DNA from: Siphonodentalium dalli
Lineage: Eukaryota > Mollusca > Scaphopoda > Gadilida > Siphonodentaliidae
Direction of reading: 5' to 3'
NCBI GenBank assembly: GCA_032622095.1
Contig: CP136067.1
Location: 135,847,990-135,911,989, forward strand
Length of the DNA: 64,000 nucleotides
Each line of letters opens with the position of its first letter. The stretch's first letter is position 1. Made by a program: the position numbers and the translations under genes. Of the stretch, positions 34,439-46,862 are shown piece by piece. The notes beneath the pieces are model-generated. The model was not told the DNA's origin, did no database searches, and saw nothing but the letters and a program-made list of their open reading frames with translations.

Positions 34439-34697
34439 CCCTTTCTATACTAAATGGATCTCCCATTCAGTTATAAAAGTAAACTTTTGGAATGGTCTAT
34501 ATTATTGATTTGGAGGGATGTTAAGGATATATGAGCAGACGACAGCCAGAGGAAATGACAATAAAAGTGCAGAAGAATTCATTTTCAATGGTGGGAAATG
34601 TTTAGATAATAAATTAAGCCTATATCGTTTGTTGGACTTATTATTTGAACATTTCCTAAGGGAAAGATGCACCAATGAGTATTTAGTATAGACGGGG
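34439..34697 (+). mobile_element. piggyBac-type MITE, CCCTTTCTATACTAAAT family
   Basis: Preceded by TTAA (34435-34438). The left tip is CCCTTTCTATACTAAATGG; the right end, reverse-complemented, is CCCCGTCTATACTAAATACTC, followed by TTAT in place of TTAA. It contains the family's hairpin (AGATAATAAATTAAG...CGTTTGTTGGACTTATTAT) and GAGCAGACGACAG. Relatives lie at 3075-3320, 34955-35065, 49491-49753 and about 51260-51420, with pieces at 10430-10800 and 16870-17300. Confidence 0.8.
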
Positions 34698-34954
34698 TTA
34701 TAGGGGTGTAGAATTAAATCAGTGTGGGGAGTATTATACGTACCAGATGGGAGCAATATGGATGTAGGCGCATCGGGTGCAGCACCTTACACTTCATTAT
34801 AAGGGGGTGTCTTTCTTTACCTCACAGCATAGCAATGAAAACCTGAATTTGCATCACAAAATAATTAATAATAATAAAATAATAATAATAATTAGCATAG
34901 TGCCTGCATGAGAAAACATAATATATGTAATACAATTGCAGAAGGATTTCGAAT

Positions 34955-35065
34955 AAATGGTAATGTTCGGATAATAAGTTCAACAAACGATCTATATGGC
35001 CGTTTGTTGAACTTATTATCTGAATATTTCCAGAGGAAACTATTCGTCAATGAGCATTTAATGTA
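34955..35065 (+). mobile_element. Internal fragment of the CCCTTTCTATACTAAAT family
   Basis: It keeps the hairpin ATAATAAGTTCAACAAACG...CGTTTGTTGAACTTATTAT and the end CATTTAATGTAGAAAGGGG. Both TTAA sites are lost. Confidence 0.65.
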
Positions 35066-35069
35066 GAAA

Positions 35070-37868
35070 GGGGTAGAATGAGCTTGCTTCTGGCAAGTGT
35101 CTGAAATGCCGTTATGGCCAGTTATGGCAGCACATTTTTGTCTTTTTGCCAAATACCATCTATACTTCTGGCTAAGCCGGTCCCATTTCTACAGGTTCCG
35201 CTCCATTGCTCTTTGTTAATTGAAGTGCCCCTGCCCAAAGTAGAGCTGCTATCCTGCTATCTGTAACTCATGCAGTTGTTGCATGAGTTATTTTACTTAC
35301 GAATGAAATTGATTATGTGCATTTAACGAAAATCTATTTAACCGTTATGAGGTGTGTTTAATATTCAAAGTAAGGGCATAATCGATACCCGTTTCCCTAA
35401 ACTTCATAACTGTTATAAATATGAGTTTTTAACGATTACTTATTTTTGAATGTGAATTTCCACAGTTCTACTCGTGGTCTAGGTTATCCCTCAGACAAAC
35501 GTTTATATATGTTTTAAACAAATCTAAAATAAAATCCGCTTCGGGTTAGAGACTTGATTAGTGACGTATGTTTTTGGCCATTGGTCTTTAGACGTTTTCT
35601 TCCATAGTTGTGAATGGATACCCCAGCAGACACGGGGGAGGATGGAACTCTAATGGTTTAGCACTTGTCCTTCAATCCCCTTTGCCGTATGTACTTTGTT
35701 TACACACACACACACATGTATGCGAGGAAATAAATAAGTTTAAACCATAAACGGAAACTGAACCCATTGGTGTGGTGGTATTTAAGACCGCGTTAAGGGT
35801 GGGTGTGGGAATACGGAATGAGTCACGAATCTCCTGCGAAGACGAAATGTTTTATCGCCAATAAAACTACCCTGATTTGTAGCGAATCGAAACGAAATCA
35901 GTGGGAGAAGTGGCTATCTTTTTCATGCCTGCTCATTCATTCAACTCCCCGAACACGACATTGTTCTTACGTGGTGTGCGCAAGCGATGATGCCAAAACT
36001 ATTTACATTCTTAGTATTTAGCTACCCGTGAACTGTGCTGGCCTACCCGGCTTTGTGGTCATGATGAGTACGAGGACGATATTATATTCCCACCATGACG
36101 TCGCGACATTAAGTGCGAAACTTACAAAAAGTCAATGCTAAGAAACGACCACACGTTGAACTGAGAGGTACCCACCCAAATAAAGACGGATCTTTTGGGT
36201 GGAGTTTTCGGGTTTGATGCATAGAGTTTCTGTGTTTGAATCATGGAGTGTCCAACTTATAAGAACAAAATGAAACAACCCGAAATTCTGAAGTAAGGAA
36301 TATTCCATTTGCTGACATCTCAAATTGGTATCAGAGCTCCCAATTGTTGGAAATATCAAATTCGAACGTGATTATTACCCAAGTGGTTAGAATTTTTATG
36401 TCGAAATTTGCAACTAATATTTCGTCAGACATGAATTTCAAAACGTTGCACAGTTTTCTCTAATATGGGGGGGGGGGGGGCGGCAAGTCGCCTCGCCATG
36501 TAAGCTTGTTAAACGCACGTGACTTGTACAATGTATAATTCGGGAGATGGAATACAAAAACAATTATATGGGAAGATCTGCATCCCATACTGTATGATCA
36601 TTCGCGTACCTTGTGAAATGCAATTTGTTTCCTTTTGAATTGGTTTCAGTCGGTTGTCGTGCCCAAAATATTGATGCGGCATATTTTTATAGACGTAAAT
36701 AATTAATAGTGTTCCTGAACTTTTTTATGGATGGTACATTTGTTATAATTCGTGCAAATTGTTGAAGCGATACATCTCTACTTTACTCCATATGCTATAT
36801 AGATTATATTTAAGCCACAAAATCTATATACACGATGTATGAGTTGATTCCTGAGAAAAACGTAGAAATGTTGGGGCTTGTAAGTAGAACGTTTCAGTAA
36901 CGAAACATGTAATTAAACATACAATTACCGTCAAAACAAGGTGTTATGAAGTTCTGCATGTGCTAATTCGGTTGCTATCCATTTCGGAAGTCCATCGATC
37001 AATATAAAGCATACTCTGCAACATCGTACTGATATGGGCAGAAAAAAGAAAAAAAAACTCTATAAGGTTCCCCATTATACCGAATGCACGTATACAATAT
37101 GTGTATATATATCTTCATATTCTTTTGTAAATATCTGTCTGTGTTTCTCAATATTCGTTTCAAATTATGAGAATAAAGCACCACCATCAGTGGTCTCGCA
37201 TCACACTAATTACGCGTTTTTTAAATTTATCTTCAAAGGACCAAATCCTCGAATATATGAGACCGTATATGTTCTGGTGATCCAAATTCAAATGAGAGTA
37301 TGGTTAAGTTTAGATGCGGTCAATTAGATATTTCAAAGCAATTAATTAGACGAAGGATCTATTTACAGAATGAACAAAGAGTTACACTCTCTCAATGTTA
37401 ACAATATGAGTAATATATTAACTAAGATCAAGTGGACAGATAAAGAAAGCCACGAGTCCCGCGACAGTGATATTACATAGCTGAATATCCTTGTACACGA
37501 CACAGAGCTGTCGTAAAATAAAGTGCTTGTAGGCGGGGCATGCTCACTCGCGCAATAATTTTATTGGAATTTTTTTCCTAAGCCACACCTCCTCTGCGAT
37601 GAGAAATAAGAGAAGACAGCAAACCGATTGCAGATTGCAACATTGCACAATCAATCATTTCTTCATGAATGAGTTCTTAGGAAAAATATTATCCCGACTT
37701 AAACACACATGCTGTGATTGTTTACCTCATCAGAAGTAGAATTATTTTTATTGGCTGGCGAAATTAAAACAATTGTTGAAAAAGACAAGTGACGTAAAGG
37801 CACTCAGCCGAAATTAAAAATGTACATTCACATGGAACTTTTGGAAACTGAATAAGTTTGTTAGTGCT
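35070..37868. other. Upstream region of the second Evx gene
   Basis: I see no gene and few recognisable repeats in about 2.8 kb, unusually repeat-poor for this window, so it may hold regulatory DNA. Close to the gene are homeodomain-type AT-rich words (CAATCAATCATTTC about 37649, GTGATTG about 37714) and ATTGGCTGG (inverted CCAAT, about 37750). A poly-G run lies at 36468-36480. Enhancer function is inference. Confidence 0.4.
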
Positions 37869-40800
37869 ATGGAATTCCCCGGTCACGATTCCGAAATCGA
37901 AGGAAATGAGGAAGGATACAGAGATGCATTTCCTGTGAATATGAACTCAGAGTTGCATTCCGGAGAACATTTAGCTACAGACTTGTGTGTGGAGAAATCT
38001 GCAGAATTTTCCGAGCAATGCCTCACTGACAGTGAGTTTCAGAACGAGATTGACTTCGGTGTGAATTCTAATATTGGAATGGACAACGTTCGCGAGATGT
38101 CTTCAGAATGTAGTGCTATGATTGCTGAAAATCACGAACAATTTGAAATGTTGGCAGTCGAATCTCCGGAAGATACGGACGGAAGAAACAAACATAAGGA
38201 TGAAGGCTATCGACTGAGAGGTAATGAACAAAATTCTTAAAATAAATTTATTTCTTCCATGATATCAGTAAAAAAAAAACCTCTGTACTTACAACACTAT
38301 ATACTGACTTCTTTGTATAGTTTTCTTTCAATAGTCTGAAAAATCGCCACAACACTAATGAGACACATAACTAGCGACCTCCAAAAAAAATAATTCAGTA
38401 ATATTATACCATAAAAAAGTGCCGAACAAGCCATGCCTTGCAGCTCAATCTGCAAACATAAATTATTAAGAAAACAGCTATTTAACAAAAGTTCCATCTT
38501 GAGATGTTTTGACCCAGACATATGATTAAATAAAATTGATATGGGACAGAAACTTCATTGAATTATTTTATTGTGCATTTAGCTAGAGACTAGTTTGAAG
38601 GGAAGGGCTGATTACTTACTCAATGTAAACGCGTGTTGGGAGTAGCATGTGTTTGGTAACTAATATTATATTATGTCAAGCATCATCGTCTATTTTGATA
38701 GTATATCACTTGATATATTTATATCGGTAAACACTGTAGGCCATTTGAAGTGTACTTATTTAAAAAAAAAAATATTTTAACTAATGATTACGAATGACAT
38801 TCATGACTTTTTTGGTTTTGAAGAATCTACAATTTCTACATTTAAATCCATGGTGGTGCATACCCGAAGAGCGTTTCTGTCAAAACAAAAAGACTAGACA
38901 ACAGCTGTCATTAACACTGGACATTACATAGGAATCCATGATGATTACAAATAAAATACTTCTAAATTTGGAAGCATTACAAATAGAATACAGATTCACA
39001 AATCGAGTACCCCATTCCAAATAGTTATCAACTAAAAGCAAAAAGTCATGCCACATTAAGTACGATGGGAGGACATTGCAGAGACACTCAAAAGTCTGAT
39101 TTCTGAGACGACGATTGTTTTTAGGAATATCATTAGAATAATAAGGATGTTAGTTTCAGTAACTGACGTATGTCCAAGGACTTGGCCTTTTAACACGGTT
39201 TTAGGGATATCTCAGCCCCAACGTTTTAGGGATATCTCAGCCCCAACGTTGGTTGGAAATTCCCCACATGAAAACAACGACAGTTGGAGATTTTGTTGAG
39301 ATTTAACTCATATTTCAATTTTCAAAACATTTCAGTGTAAACTATATCTTTAAAACCAAGAGTCAATATTCAAATATTTATAAGGGCTATGGTATTTCTC
39401 TAGCCATGTGTGTCCACCTTTAAAAAAAATCCAACTGTACCCCCCCCAATTGAATCAGAACAAACTGCCATGTTTGCGAAATACCATTTGCACCCCTGCC
39501 ACCGGGTTGGATCTTTGCAACTGGTACCTCAAACTTTCTAGATGTTGGAAATGTCCAACATGACACCCCCAATGTTGGAACAGTTTAGACTGGAATGGGT
39601 TATCAGTTGATACTTTTTGTTCGTTTTATATACCAGAATTTCCAGTTTGAAACTATATATGCATTCATTCGTGGGAGCTTTTGGTGGTCATATATATGTG
39701 TGTTCAAAAGAGGTCGTTTCCTCAGGTTGCGACTTTTGGTTGGGGACTCAGAAATATCGTCTGTTGTAAAGAGCGTTTATGAATTAATTATACCTATTAA
39801 TGACAAATTAAAGATCGTTTATTTATATCATCACTTTTGATGCTTCTTTTTATCGTAATATGTTGTACGTCCCTGGAAAGCAATGCAAAATTTCCAGCAA
39901 TTTTGGCCAACCTGGGAGGGGTACTTTACTTCATATCTGCTGAGCCATTAACTTTGGCATAGGTCCTGTCAAGCATTTTTTATTTTAACAGAAATGATAT
40001 GTATAATCAAATGTCTGTACTTCAGCTTCTTCGTACAATTTGTCAAGAGTTATGCCCCTTGGTTTGCACACACAAAACGCTTAATTTTTATCCATTTTTT
40101 TAAAACTCAAATTGACCATTTTCAACACAAAAACAGACCATGACAGAGGGAATATCAGTAAATAAGCTCCTTCCACCGGACAGAGCTATATATGTTAGAG
40201 TTGAGAAATATTTGAAATAGTAGAAAAAGTTATTGTTGCGATGTCTTACAAGCGCATATCCCTTAATTCAGGGGAGATAAATCGGGCTATTTTCCAATAA
40301 CCAAACACACAGAGTGCATGGCTTTCACTGCATACGAAAATCATGTTACGTATCCAAATTTTTTACTTTTTGTGAACTTTCCCAGTTTTGTAAAATAATT
40401 AAACCTTCAAACCAGTAATGACACATTTAACACAGGCTACACTGGCTGTTATGCTCCCCCCAGATACTTATTTGTCTATTTTTCAGACCCCCATACAACC
40501 AGATAAATCGTGTACTATTACCTTGAGAGGTCTTCGTTAGTGATGCATGCGAGTTGTGATTGACACTGATTGTAATTTACTTTGTTTTATTCGCGTGGTA
40601 AGCGGAAACTTGAGTTGACATTTCGACAAATTTGGTGCCAAATCTGATGGTGTGTCTTTAATTCCATGTTTTCAAACTTTTATACGAATCTGATAAATAC
40701 ATGTATGGTGATAGTCGTTTGGTTGGTAACCTAACTTATAAACTTTATCATCCAATGTGACTTTTTTGCCTCAACATCGAAAATGTAAATCACATTTTGG

Positions 40801-43800
40801 GACTATATGATTATCACTTTAAAGTGATATGAAACACTGCGGAAAAATTTGTTTCGAGTTGGTCGACAGACATTGATAACTCTAGCAGAGGTGTCATTTA
40901 TAGAATATACAAGCACAATTTCCACTTTGAAGAATATCTAGATTGTAGTAATAGAAACGATCGAAAAACTTTATGTAAATTCCGAACGTGCAACCACAAA
41001 CTCCCAGTTGAGGTGGGTAGATGGCAAAACATTGATCTCGAAGATCGTATTTGCACGCTATGCTCTTCGACAAGAGTTGGCGATGAATTCCACTACCTGT
41101 TTAAGTGTGAACACTTTAATTTTCTTAGAAACCGCCTACTGCCGAAAGAATTCACTGAAAGACCAAATGTTATAGTCATGAGCGAATTACTAAATACAAA
41201 AGACAAACATTTATATCGCCGGCTATGTATATTAATACGACACATTATAAAGGAATTTAATTAGATTAGGAAGGTGTATTACCCATTGGTTCAATAATAT
41301 CATAAATGTGTATATTACAGCGATGTTACATGTATATCTGATCATATGTCTTTTATATAACACTGTTATGTTCTAGATAAACCATGTTGACCACATGTAT
41401 ATATGTAAATATTGTACACATATAATTATCTCCATACCTGTATTAAGGGAGTGAGAAATAAATGAATTGGTGGGGTGATCGAATAAAAATGGAGAATAAT
41501 CTTACTCAAAGTGGTTATTTTTACAAATATTATATCCAAATTGCCAACACATCGTCATTCTTATATATTAATTAATTGCTGTGATCATCGAAGGTGAGAT
41601 CGTTTTCGTTGGTTTATCGCAGATAGTTGCATCCCGAATCGAAAAGTAAATATTTACACTTAAGGGTAGTTCAGACGATGATTTTTATGGAATGGTATGG
41701 TCGATTTGCTAACATATCAGTTTCACATAGCCTAACAAGTCCATAATATGTCTTTAAATGACACTGAATGTCGATTAAAACATACATTTGAACCGATTTC
41801 TAAAAACCGTCCCTGATATGTCACTTTGAGACCGTCGAATGTCCAACTTTTCATCTTGAGCCATGAAGCCTACAGTGAATAGTTTGTAGGGATATCATAT
41901 GCGTAGTCGTACGGGCGCCCATATTTATTTTTTGTGGGGGTGGGGGGGGGGGGGGGCGAGGGGGCTGAGACTTTTGCCCGATTTTTGTTACATAATATAT
42001 TCATGGCTGTAACACAGTTTTTGTAGAATATACCATGTATATACGCATTAATATAACCAAATAGATTCAAATTAACATTAGATATGTATAATTCTGGCAG
42101 AAATGTGAAAAATACTGTAATTTGCCACAACCCCCACTGATATACCATTCAATTTGCCCGAAAATTTCCCGAATTTGACAGAAAATATCTCAAATTTGCC
42201 CGAAAATTGTCCGAATTTTGGGCTTTCAAACCATTTGGGAATGAGGCTGCAGCCCTATCAGCATCCGGCCCATGTTGCTACGTTTGAAACCATCTAACGT
42301 TCAACATTTATCTCCAGTAATAAAGACTGTATACCGTGAAAAGTTTGCATGGATATCATAGGAGTAACTCTATTTTGCAAATTGCTTTTGTAGAAGAGGA
42401 TGCACAGTTTCGGCGCTACAGAACGGCATTCACCAGGGAACAGCTCACAAGACTGGAGAAGGAGTTCAGCAAGGAGAATTATCTCTCCAGACCGAAGCGA
42501 TGTGAACTGGCGGCCGAACTCAATCTACCGGAAAATACTATCAAGGTTCGTTGACATATAAACCTATAACACATATCGTTAAGGCACGTTCGCACGCTGG
42601 AAAATATTACAGGTAATTTTGCAGGCAATTGTGTCGTATAGATGAGATCTATATATAGCAGACATCTTTCGCAAAATGAACGACGAAAGATTATTAAGAA
42701 TAGCTATTTGTAGTCGTATTTTTTCGGACGGTCCAAAAACCTTTTCGCAGTATTGGCGACTACCGAGTCTATTTGTGAGACAATCGTGCTTGCCACTCGC
42801 AGTCATGGGATTATGATTCTACTTGCCGTGATTATTTTGTACTTAATTATGTTGTTATCAGGTCATAACTTATAGCGCTTTGTGTTTCCCAAGTTTAATC
42901 GTTTTGAACGACGACTAATAATTTTATTGTCACTATAGATAAAAATTAAGGACATAATCTCTGAGTAATCTCCCACATTGAGGAGCTGAGAACCGATCGC
43001 GAAATTATTACTACATGTATACAATCGTACAATAACACGTGGCATTTCGTTCGAGAATATTAAAGCGATGAACAACTTGTGTGACGTCCTGTTCGTGAAA
43101 CGGTGTTACGGTCTGTGTGTTATTGGGGTATAAAATACGTGACCCAATTGGCAGTTGACCAATCACCAAACATGGTTGTGTAAATAATGCCAAATACACG
43201 ATGAATTGCTTGACAATCGACATGCATGTAAATTAGCCAGTGTGACAATGTATATCCTCTATTTACAACGCTATATATACTAACGAATATAGAGTGACGG
43301 GACATGGCGATACATGTGGGATGTCCATGTATTTAAACCGGACTATGCTATGAAATGGTGTATTACGCATCAGCTGTGATACATACCAGACGACAAATAC
43401 AGACGTAATGTGAGTTACAAATGTATTCAATTAGGGATGTTCAACTTATGAGTATTAACCCTACCATGACTGGGGCTTCCTGAAATTTTGCGAATACCCT
43501 GTGCCGATGCATTCTCCAAATATATGTGTGTCTCCCATAGGGAACCTCGCATATATAGGAGAATATATTGGCCTAATACCATTTATCATGACATTGTAAG
43601 CCAGTGAATTCTCTTATATATGTCAGGCTCCCTATAGGCGGGTTAATTAAAATTTACAAACGACCCATGCACTACACTAACTCCTCACTATGTTTTCCAT
43701 CCTACAGGTCTGGTTCCAAAACAGACGGATGAAGGACAAGAGGCAGCGATTGGCCATCGCATGGCCGTATGGCATACCACCAGATCCAAGTTTATATGCT

Positions 43801-44235
43801 TACTTCGCAGCAGCTGCGGGATACCCATACGGCTTTGCGAACGGCTATCCAGCGAGTCCGTTCCCAGCTATAAATAGTAACGGAAGTGATGCTCCGAGGA
43901 TTCCGCAAGGTTCTCAGATGTCTCGAGACATTTACCAAAGTATAATGACGTCATATCCAGCTATGTTACAGGCGCAACGTCATGCAAATTCGGCGACAGT
44001 TTGTGAGTCTCCTGTCTCCGGCCTGAAATCCTTCTTCGGACACCATCTCCAATCACCTGACTCTTTCCAGAGCCCGACGTTCTTGTTTGACATCCGTTCA
44101 AGAGGTGACTTACACGTGTCTCCAATGGCAACGCCGTCTCGTTCGCAGTCTGGTTCGTCATCTCGCCATAATTCTAGGACTGTTGGAACAAAACTCTTTC
44201 GGCCATTTGAGGAGAAGGAATCTGAACGTTCATAG
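37869..44235 (+). CDS. evx: Even-skipped/Evx homeobox protein, canonical paralogue (exons 37869-38220, 42394-42545, 43708-44235)
   Basis: Predicted 343-aa homeodomain transcription factor, the Evx gene with the more typical sequence. Exon 1 (ATG 37869, 117 codons plus 1 nt) is acidic and ends AGAG|GTAATG. Exon 2 (152 nt) follows TTTTGTAG and ends AAG|GTTCGT, a weak but acceptable donor. Exon 3 follows CCTACAG and ends at the TAG at 44233-44235. Frames join without gap. The homeodomain is residues 123-182: [37 protein letters not shown], then [14 protein letters not shown] with Gln50 and Asn51. It is followed by LAIAWPYG as in Evx proteins, an Ala/Tyr/Gly-rich stretch ([10 protein letters not shown]), a Ser-rich segment and LFRPF at 331-335 (Groucho-type C-terminal motif, by analogy with fly Eve). 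Intron positions and phases equal those of the gene at 2929. Expected role: posterior and neural patterning, mainly repression. Confidence 0.93.
39198..39247 (+). repeat. 25-bp perfect tandem duplication
   Basis: Two adjacent identical 25-bp units (containing TTTTAGGGATATCTCAGCCC) in intron 1 of the second Evx gene. The surrounding 39170-39560 shows GTTGGAAAT/TCCAAC words and CTCTAGCCA, relics of the hAT-like family. Confidence 0.85.
39768..39820 (+). repeat. Paired TAAAGAGCGT motif in Evx intron 1
   Basis: TTGTAAAGAGCGTTTATG is followed exactly 42 nt later by ATTAAAGATCGTTTATT, a one-base variant. Intermediate DNA is unrelated to other pairs. Confidence 0.55.
40833..41267 (+). pseudogene. 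LINE ORF2 C-terminal fragment inside Evx intron 1
   Basis: An open frame from about 40833 to the stop at 41262-41264. It has [17 protein letters not shown], then [29 protein letters not shown] and [19 protein letters not shown]. The CxxC...H...C box and the FRT.NHKLP.E word are typical of the 3' end of mollusc-type LINE ORF2 proteins, by recollection. The reverse transcriptase is absent, so this is a 5'-truncated insertion in sense with the host gene. An AATAAATGAATTG tail follows at about 41457. Confidence 0.8.
41930..41960 (+). repeat. Poly-G tract
   Basis: TGGGGGTGGGGGG-type run of about 20 G in intron 1 of the second Evx gene. Similar short G runs occur at 30916, 36468 and 45209. Confidence 0.8.
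43459..43642 (+). mobile_element. piggyBac-type MITE, CCCTACCATGACT family, shortened, in Evx intron 2
   Basis: TTAA (43455-43458) is followed by CCCTACCATGACTGGGGC and CCCTGTGCCGATGCATTCTC, one degraded hairpin module (43501-43575), half of the second, then GGG and TTAA (43643-43646). The right-hand part of the family is deleted. Confidence 0.75.
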
Positions 44236-44974
44236 TATGGACGAAGTAGCCAAAAATGATACGTTGTTGTGCTTCTGTTATGCCCACTTGAAGTTGTGGT
44301 TCTTCCAATTATCGTGCGTTCATGTGGAAACTGCCAACACATGCTCAACACAGTCGGAACAGTTTGGACAGGAAATGTCAACTAGAAACACACGATGCGC
44401 GCATCTTATTACTAGCTACTAAATGCAACTGGTGAAACAGAAGAATTATAATTGTGCCAAATTTGTTATTATATTATATAAATTTTGTCGAAATTCATTC
44501 AACTAAGTTAGTTTCTTCCACATTGTAAACGCACAAAAAGTCACACCGAAGACTTTGCGAATATTACGATGCCGTGTTGACACACCCCTGGTTAATGGGT
44601 CCTGCTAATTTGCTATGCGCTGAATTGCTATGGTGCTGGTAGGGTAAATGAAAAACTACCATTATGTTTTCTTAAGTTGCCATTTTCGCGGTGTTTGGCT
44701 AACCCGAGAGATGTGAGAAAAAGCCAGCCTCATTCAAGAACATATATTTAAAAATAAATAAATAATGGCTGCATGCGCTGGTGTTTCCAAAACGACGCGA
44801 ATAGCCATCTTGATTATAGTCGACTTGCAAAAACTAATATATAACAACCAGTATTAAATATTTCGAAATATATGTTTTTATTCATGTTTGATACACATGG
44901 ATTTTCCTGAATATGTTCCAGATTATCCGAACACCGCGAAAATGACAACTCTAGAAAAAAAATAACAGTTTGCC
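44236..44974 (+). other. 3' flank of the second Evx gene
   Basis: Probable 3' UTR. AATAAA lies at 44753-44758; an earlier AT-rich stretch is at 44460-44500. The open frame 44087-44422 overlaps the Evx exon in another frame and is a shadow. Confidence 0.45.
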
Positions 44975-45087
44975 ATGCATCATAGCAGGCAATTAATCAG
45001 GACCCACCAGCATCATAGCAGGAAATTAATCAGGACCCACCAGCATCATAGCAGGCAATTAATCAGGACCCACCAGCATCATAGCAC
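44975..45087 (+). repeat. 33-bp tandem repeat, 3.3 copies
   Basis: Direct units reading CATCATAGCAGGCAATTAAT CAGGACCCACCAG, almost identical, with no spacers. A partial copy abuts the hairpin module at 45092. Confidence 0.9.
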
Positions 45088-45091
45088 ATTA

Positions 45092-45187
45092 AGCCAATGC
45101 ATTCTTTTATATATGCGAGGCGACCTATGGTCGACTCGCATATATAAGAGAATGCATTGGCACAGGGCCGTTCTGTTGGGTAAAGGG
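45092..45187 (+). mobile_element. Right half of a CCCTTTACCCAACA-family MITE
   Basis: One hairpin module (45092-45166) is followed by the right tip CCGTTCTGTTGGGTAAAGGG and TTAA (45188-45191). The left half is missing; the 33-bp tandem repeat occupies that side. Confidence 0.75.
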
Positions 45188-45199
45188 TTAAGAGGACCA

Positions 45200-46603
45200 T
45201 TTAACCAGGGGGGGGGGGGGGTACATGACAATATTGCTTGGGTGTTCCACCTATATAACAGCCCATTTGCATCTTAACGTTTGATTTGAACGAACCAAGA
45301 TGTAAGGCTTCGCTCATAGATGCACAATGTCAAATTTGCTTGCCTGGTCGGCATGTTTCCAGTTGGGCCAGCGTGTGAATAATAGATTCCTTTCGCTTAA
45401 TGATCTACACTTGATAAGAATTACAAATAGGATACCACATGTACGTCACTAGAGTTTGTGTACTTCAGTTGTAGTTTTGCAATATCCGTAGTTACAATGC
45501 TCGCGGCACACAAAACACATCACCTTAATGCGAGTGCAGGGCAAGAAGTTTGAACGGCACCAATTTCTCAAAAACGGACTTTTATAGTAGCCAATTCTGC
45601 GAAAGAATTTTGAACCATTACGACTACTATTAACAATTCATAATTCTTATCAGTAATAGTTCATTATGCGAAAGGTATCTATTTACACGCGGCGCATTAT
45701 TTTTCTACGACCGCAGCAAGATCTTGGTAAATCCATAAATGGTGGATCAATTGTTATTTGTTTGAGGTTAGTGCGCAAATATCTGATACGATTCAATGAT
45801 GCAATCGGTCGAGCTATTTCGTAATCGTACTGACAGGTACAACACTCGACGGCACATAATTCTCATTATATGAGAAATTTATATATTCAAAAATCTGCAA
45901 ATGATAGGCTTCTGATACTTTTGCCAGGCAAATATGATAGTGTGCGAGGAAACCTTAATCGATATAATCCATCCTTTCGATAAGGTAGAACCATATTCAT
46001 GGCCACTGTAGTATTTTTCTAAAATTATTACTGACTTACACTCGTATTAAAATTCGGGCAGTATTATTTTTCGCTCACTTTAAATCCTTGCATGCATGGC
46101 GAGCGAATTCAAAACTGACATACATATTTCCACAAAGTCCTGTATCCGATGGGCTATGACAGTTCTTGATCATTCCTGGATGTGTATGCATGTATAAAGA
46201 CCGTATTTCTATATGTAACTGCATTTATAGTGAACACAATATAGTAGTTAGTTACGTGTTTGGTTGTGATGGTGGTTATTTCTACTATTCTTGGTCAAAT
46301 AATACAATAAAATATATAGTTATGGACATCATTGACACGAAATAAGACTATTATAGGTAAACGTAACACACAACGAACATAATGAAAAAATCATCAAGTA
46401 TAGTTTAAAGTTGAGTAATTCAGTATTATACATGTATACACACGACTCATTTCCCATGAATTCCACGCTAAACTATTGAGTCGTATTATTTTTCGCTGTT
46501 TTGAATTCAAACACATATGAGTGTGCGAACAATAGTAATGCGCAAATTTAAATACGGGTAAGGTAAAAACTATTCATACATGTATTATGATCCTTTAACC
46601 ACG
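45200..46603. other. Non-genic spacer
   Basis: A poly-G run at 45209-45221. No gene, RNA or named repeat recognised in the remaining 1.3 kb, which is AT-rich. Confidence 0.4.
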
Positions 46604-46607
46604 TTAA

Positions 46608-46862
46608 CCCTACCATGACTCGGGCTTCCTGAATTTTTCTGAAAACCCTGTGCCAATGCTTTCTCTTGTATATGCAAGTCTGCAACAGGGAGCCTAGCAT
46701 ATATAAGAGATTACTTTGGCCTAACAATATTTACCTTGGCCCTTTAAGCCAATGCATTCTCTTATATCTGCCAGGCTCCAAATGGGAGACTCGCATATAT
46801 AAGAGAATGCGCTGGTACAGAGTCCTTAATGCTGCACCAGCGAAGCTCCCACCATGAAAGGG
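46608..46862 (+). mobile_element. piggyBac-type MITE, CCCTACCATGACT family, complete
   Basis: 255 bp between TTAA at 46604-46607 and 46863-46866. The left tip is CCCTACCATGACTCGGGC; the right tip, reverse-complemented, is CCCTTTCATGGTGGGAGC. It has two hairpin modules (46645-46716 and 46748-46813) with centres different from those of the CCCTTTACCCAACA family. Relatives lie at 43459-43642, 52562-52787 and 59963-60217. Confidence 0.85.

Noticed and set aside
40833-41264. Extra exon of the second Evx gene
   Set aside because: The Cys-His box and FRT.NHKLP word identify it as LINE ORF2; Evx exons 1 and 2 join in frame without it.
44975-45087. CRISPR-like regular repeat
   Set aside because: Units are directly adjacent with no spacers, and the DNA is plainly eukaryotic.
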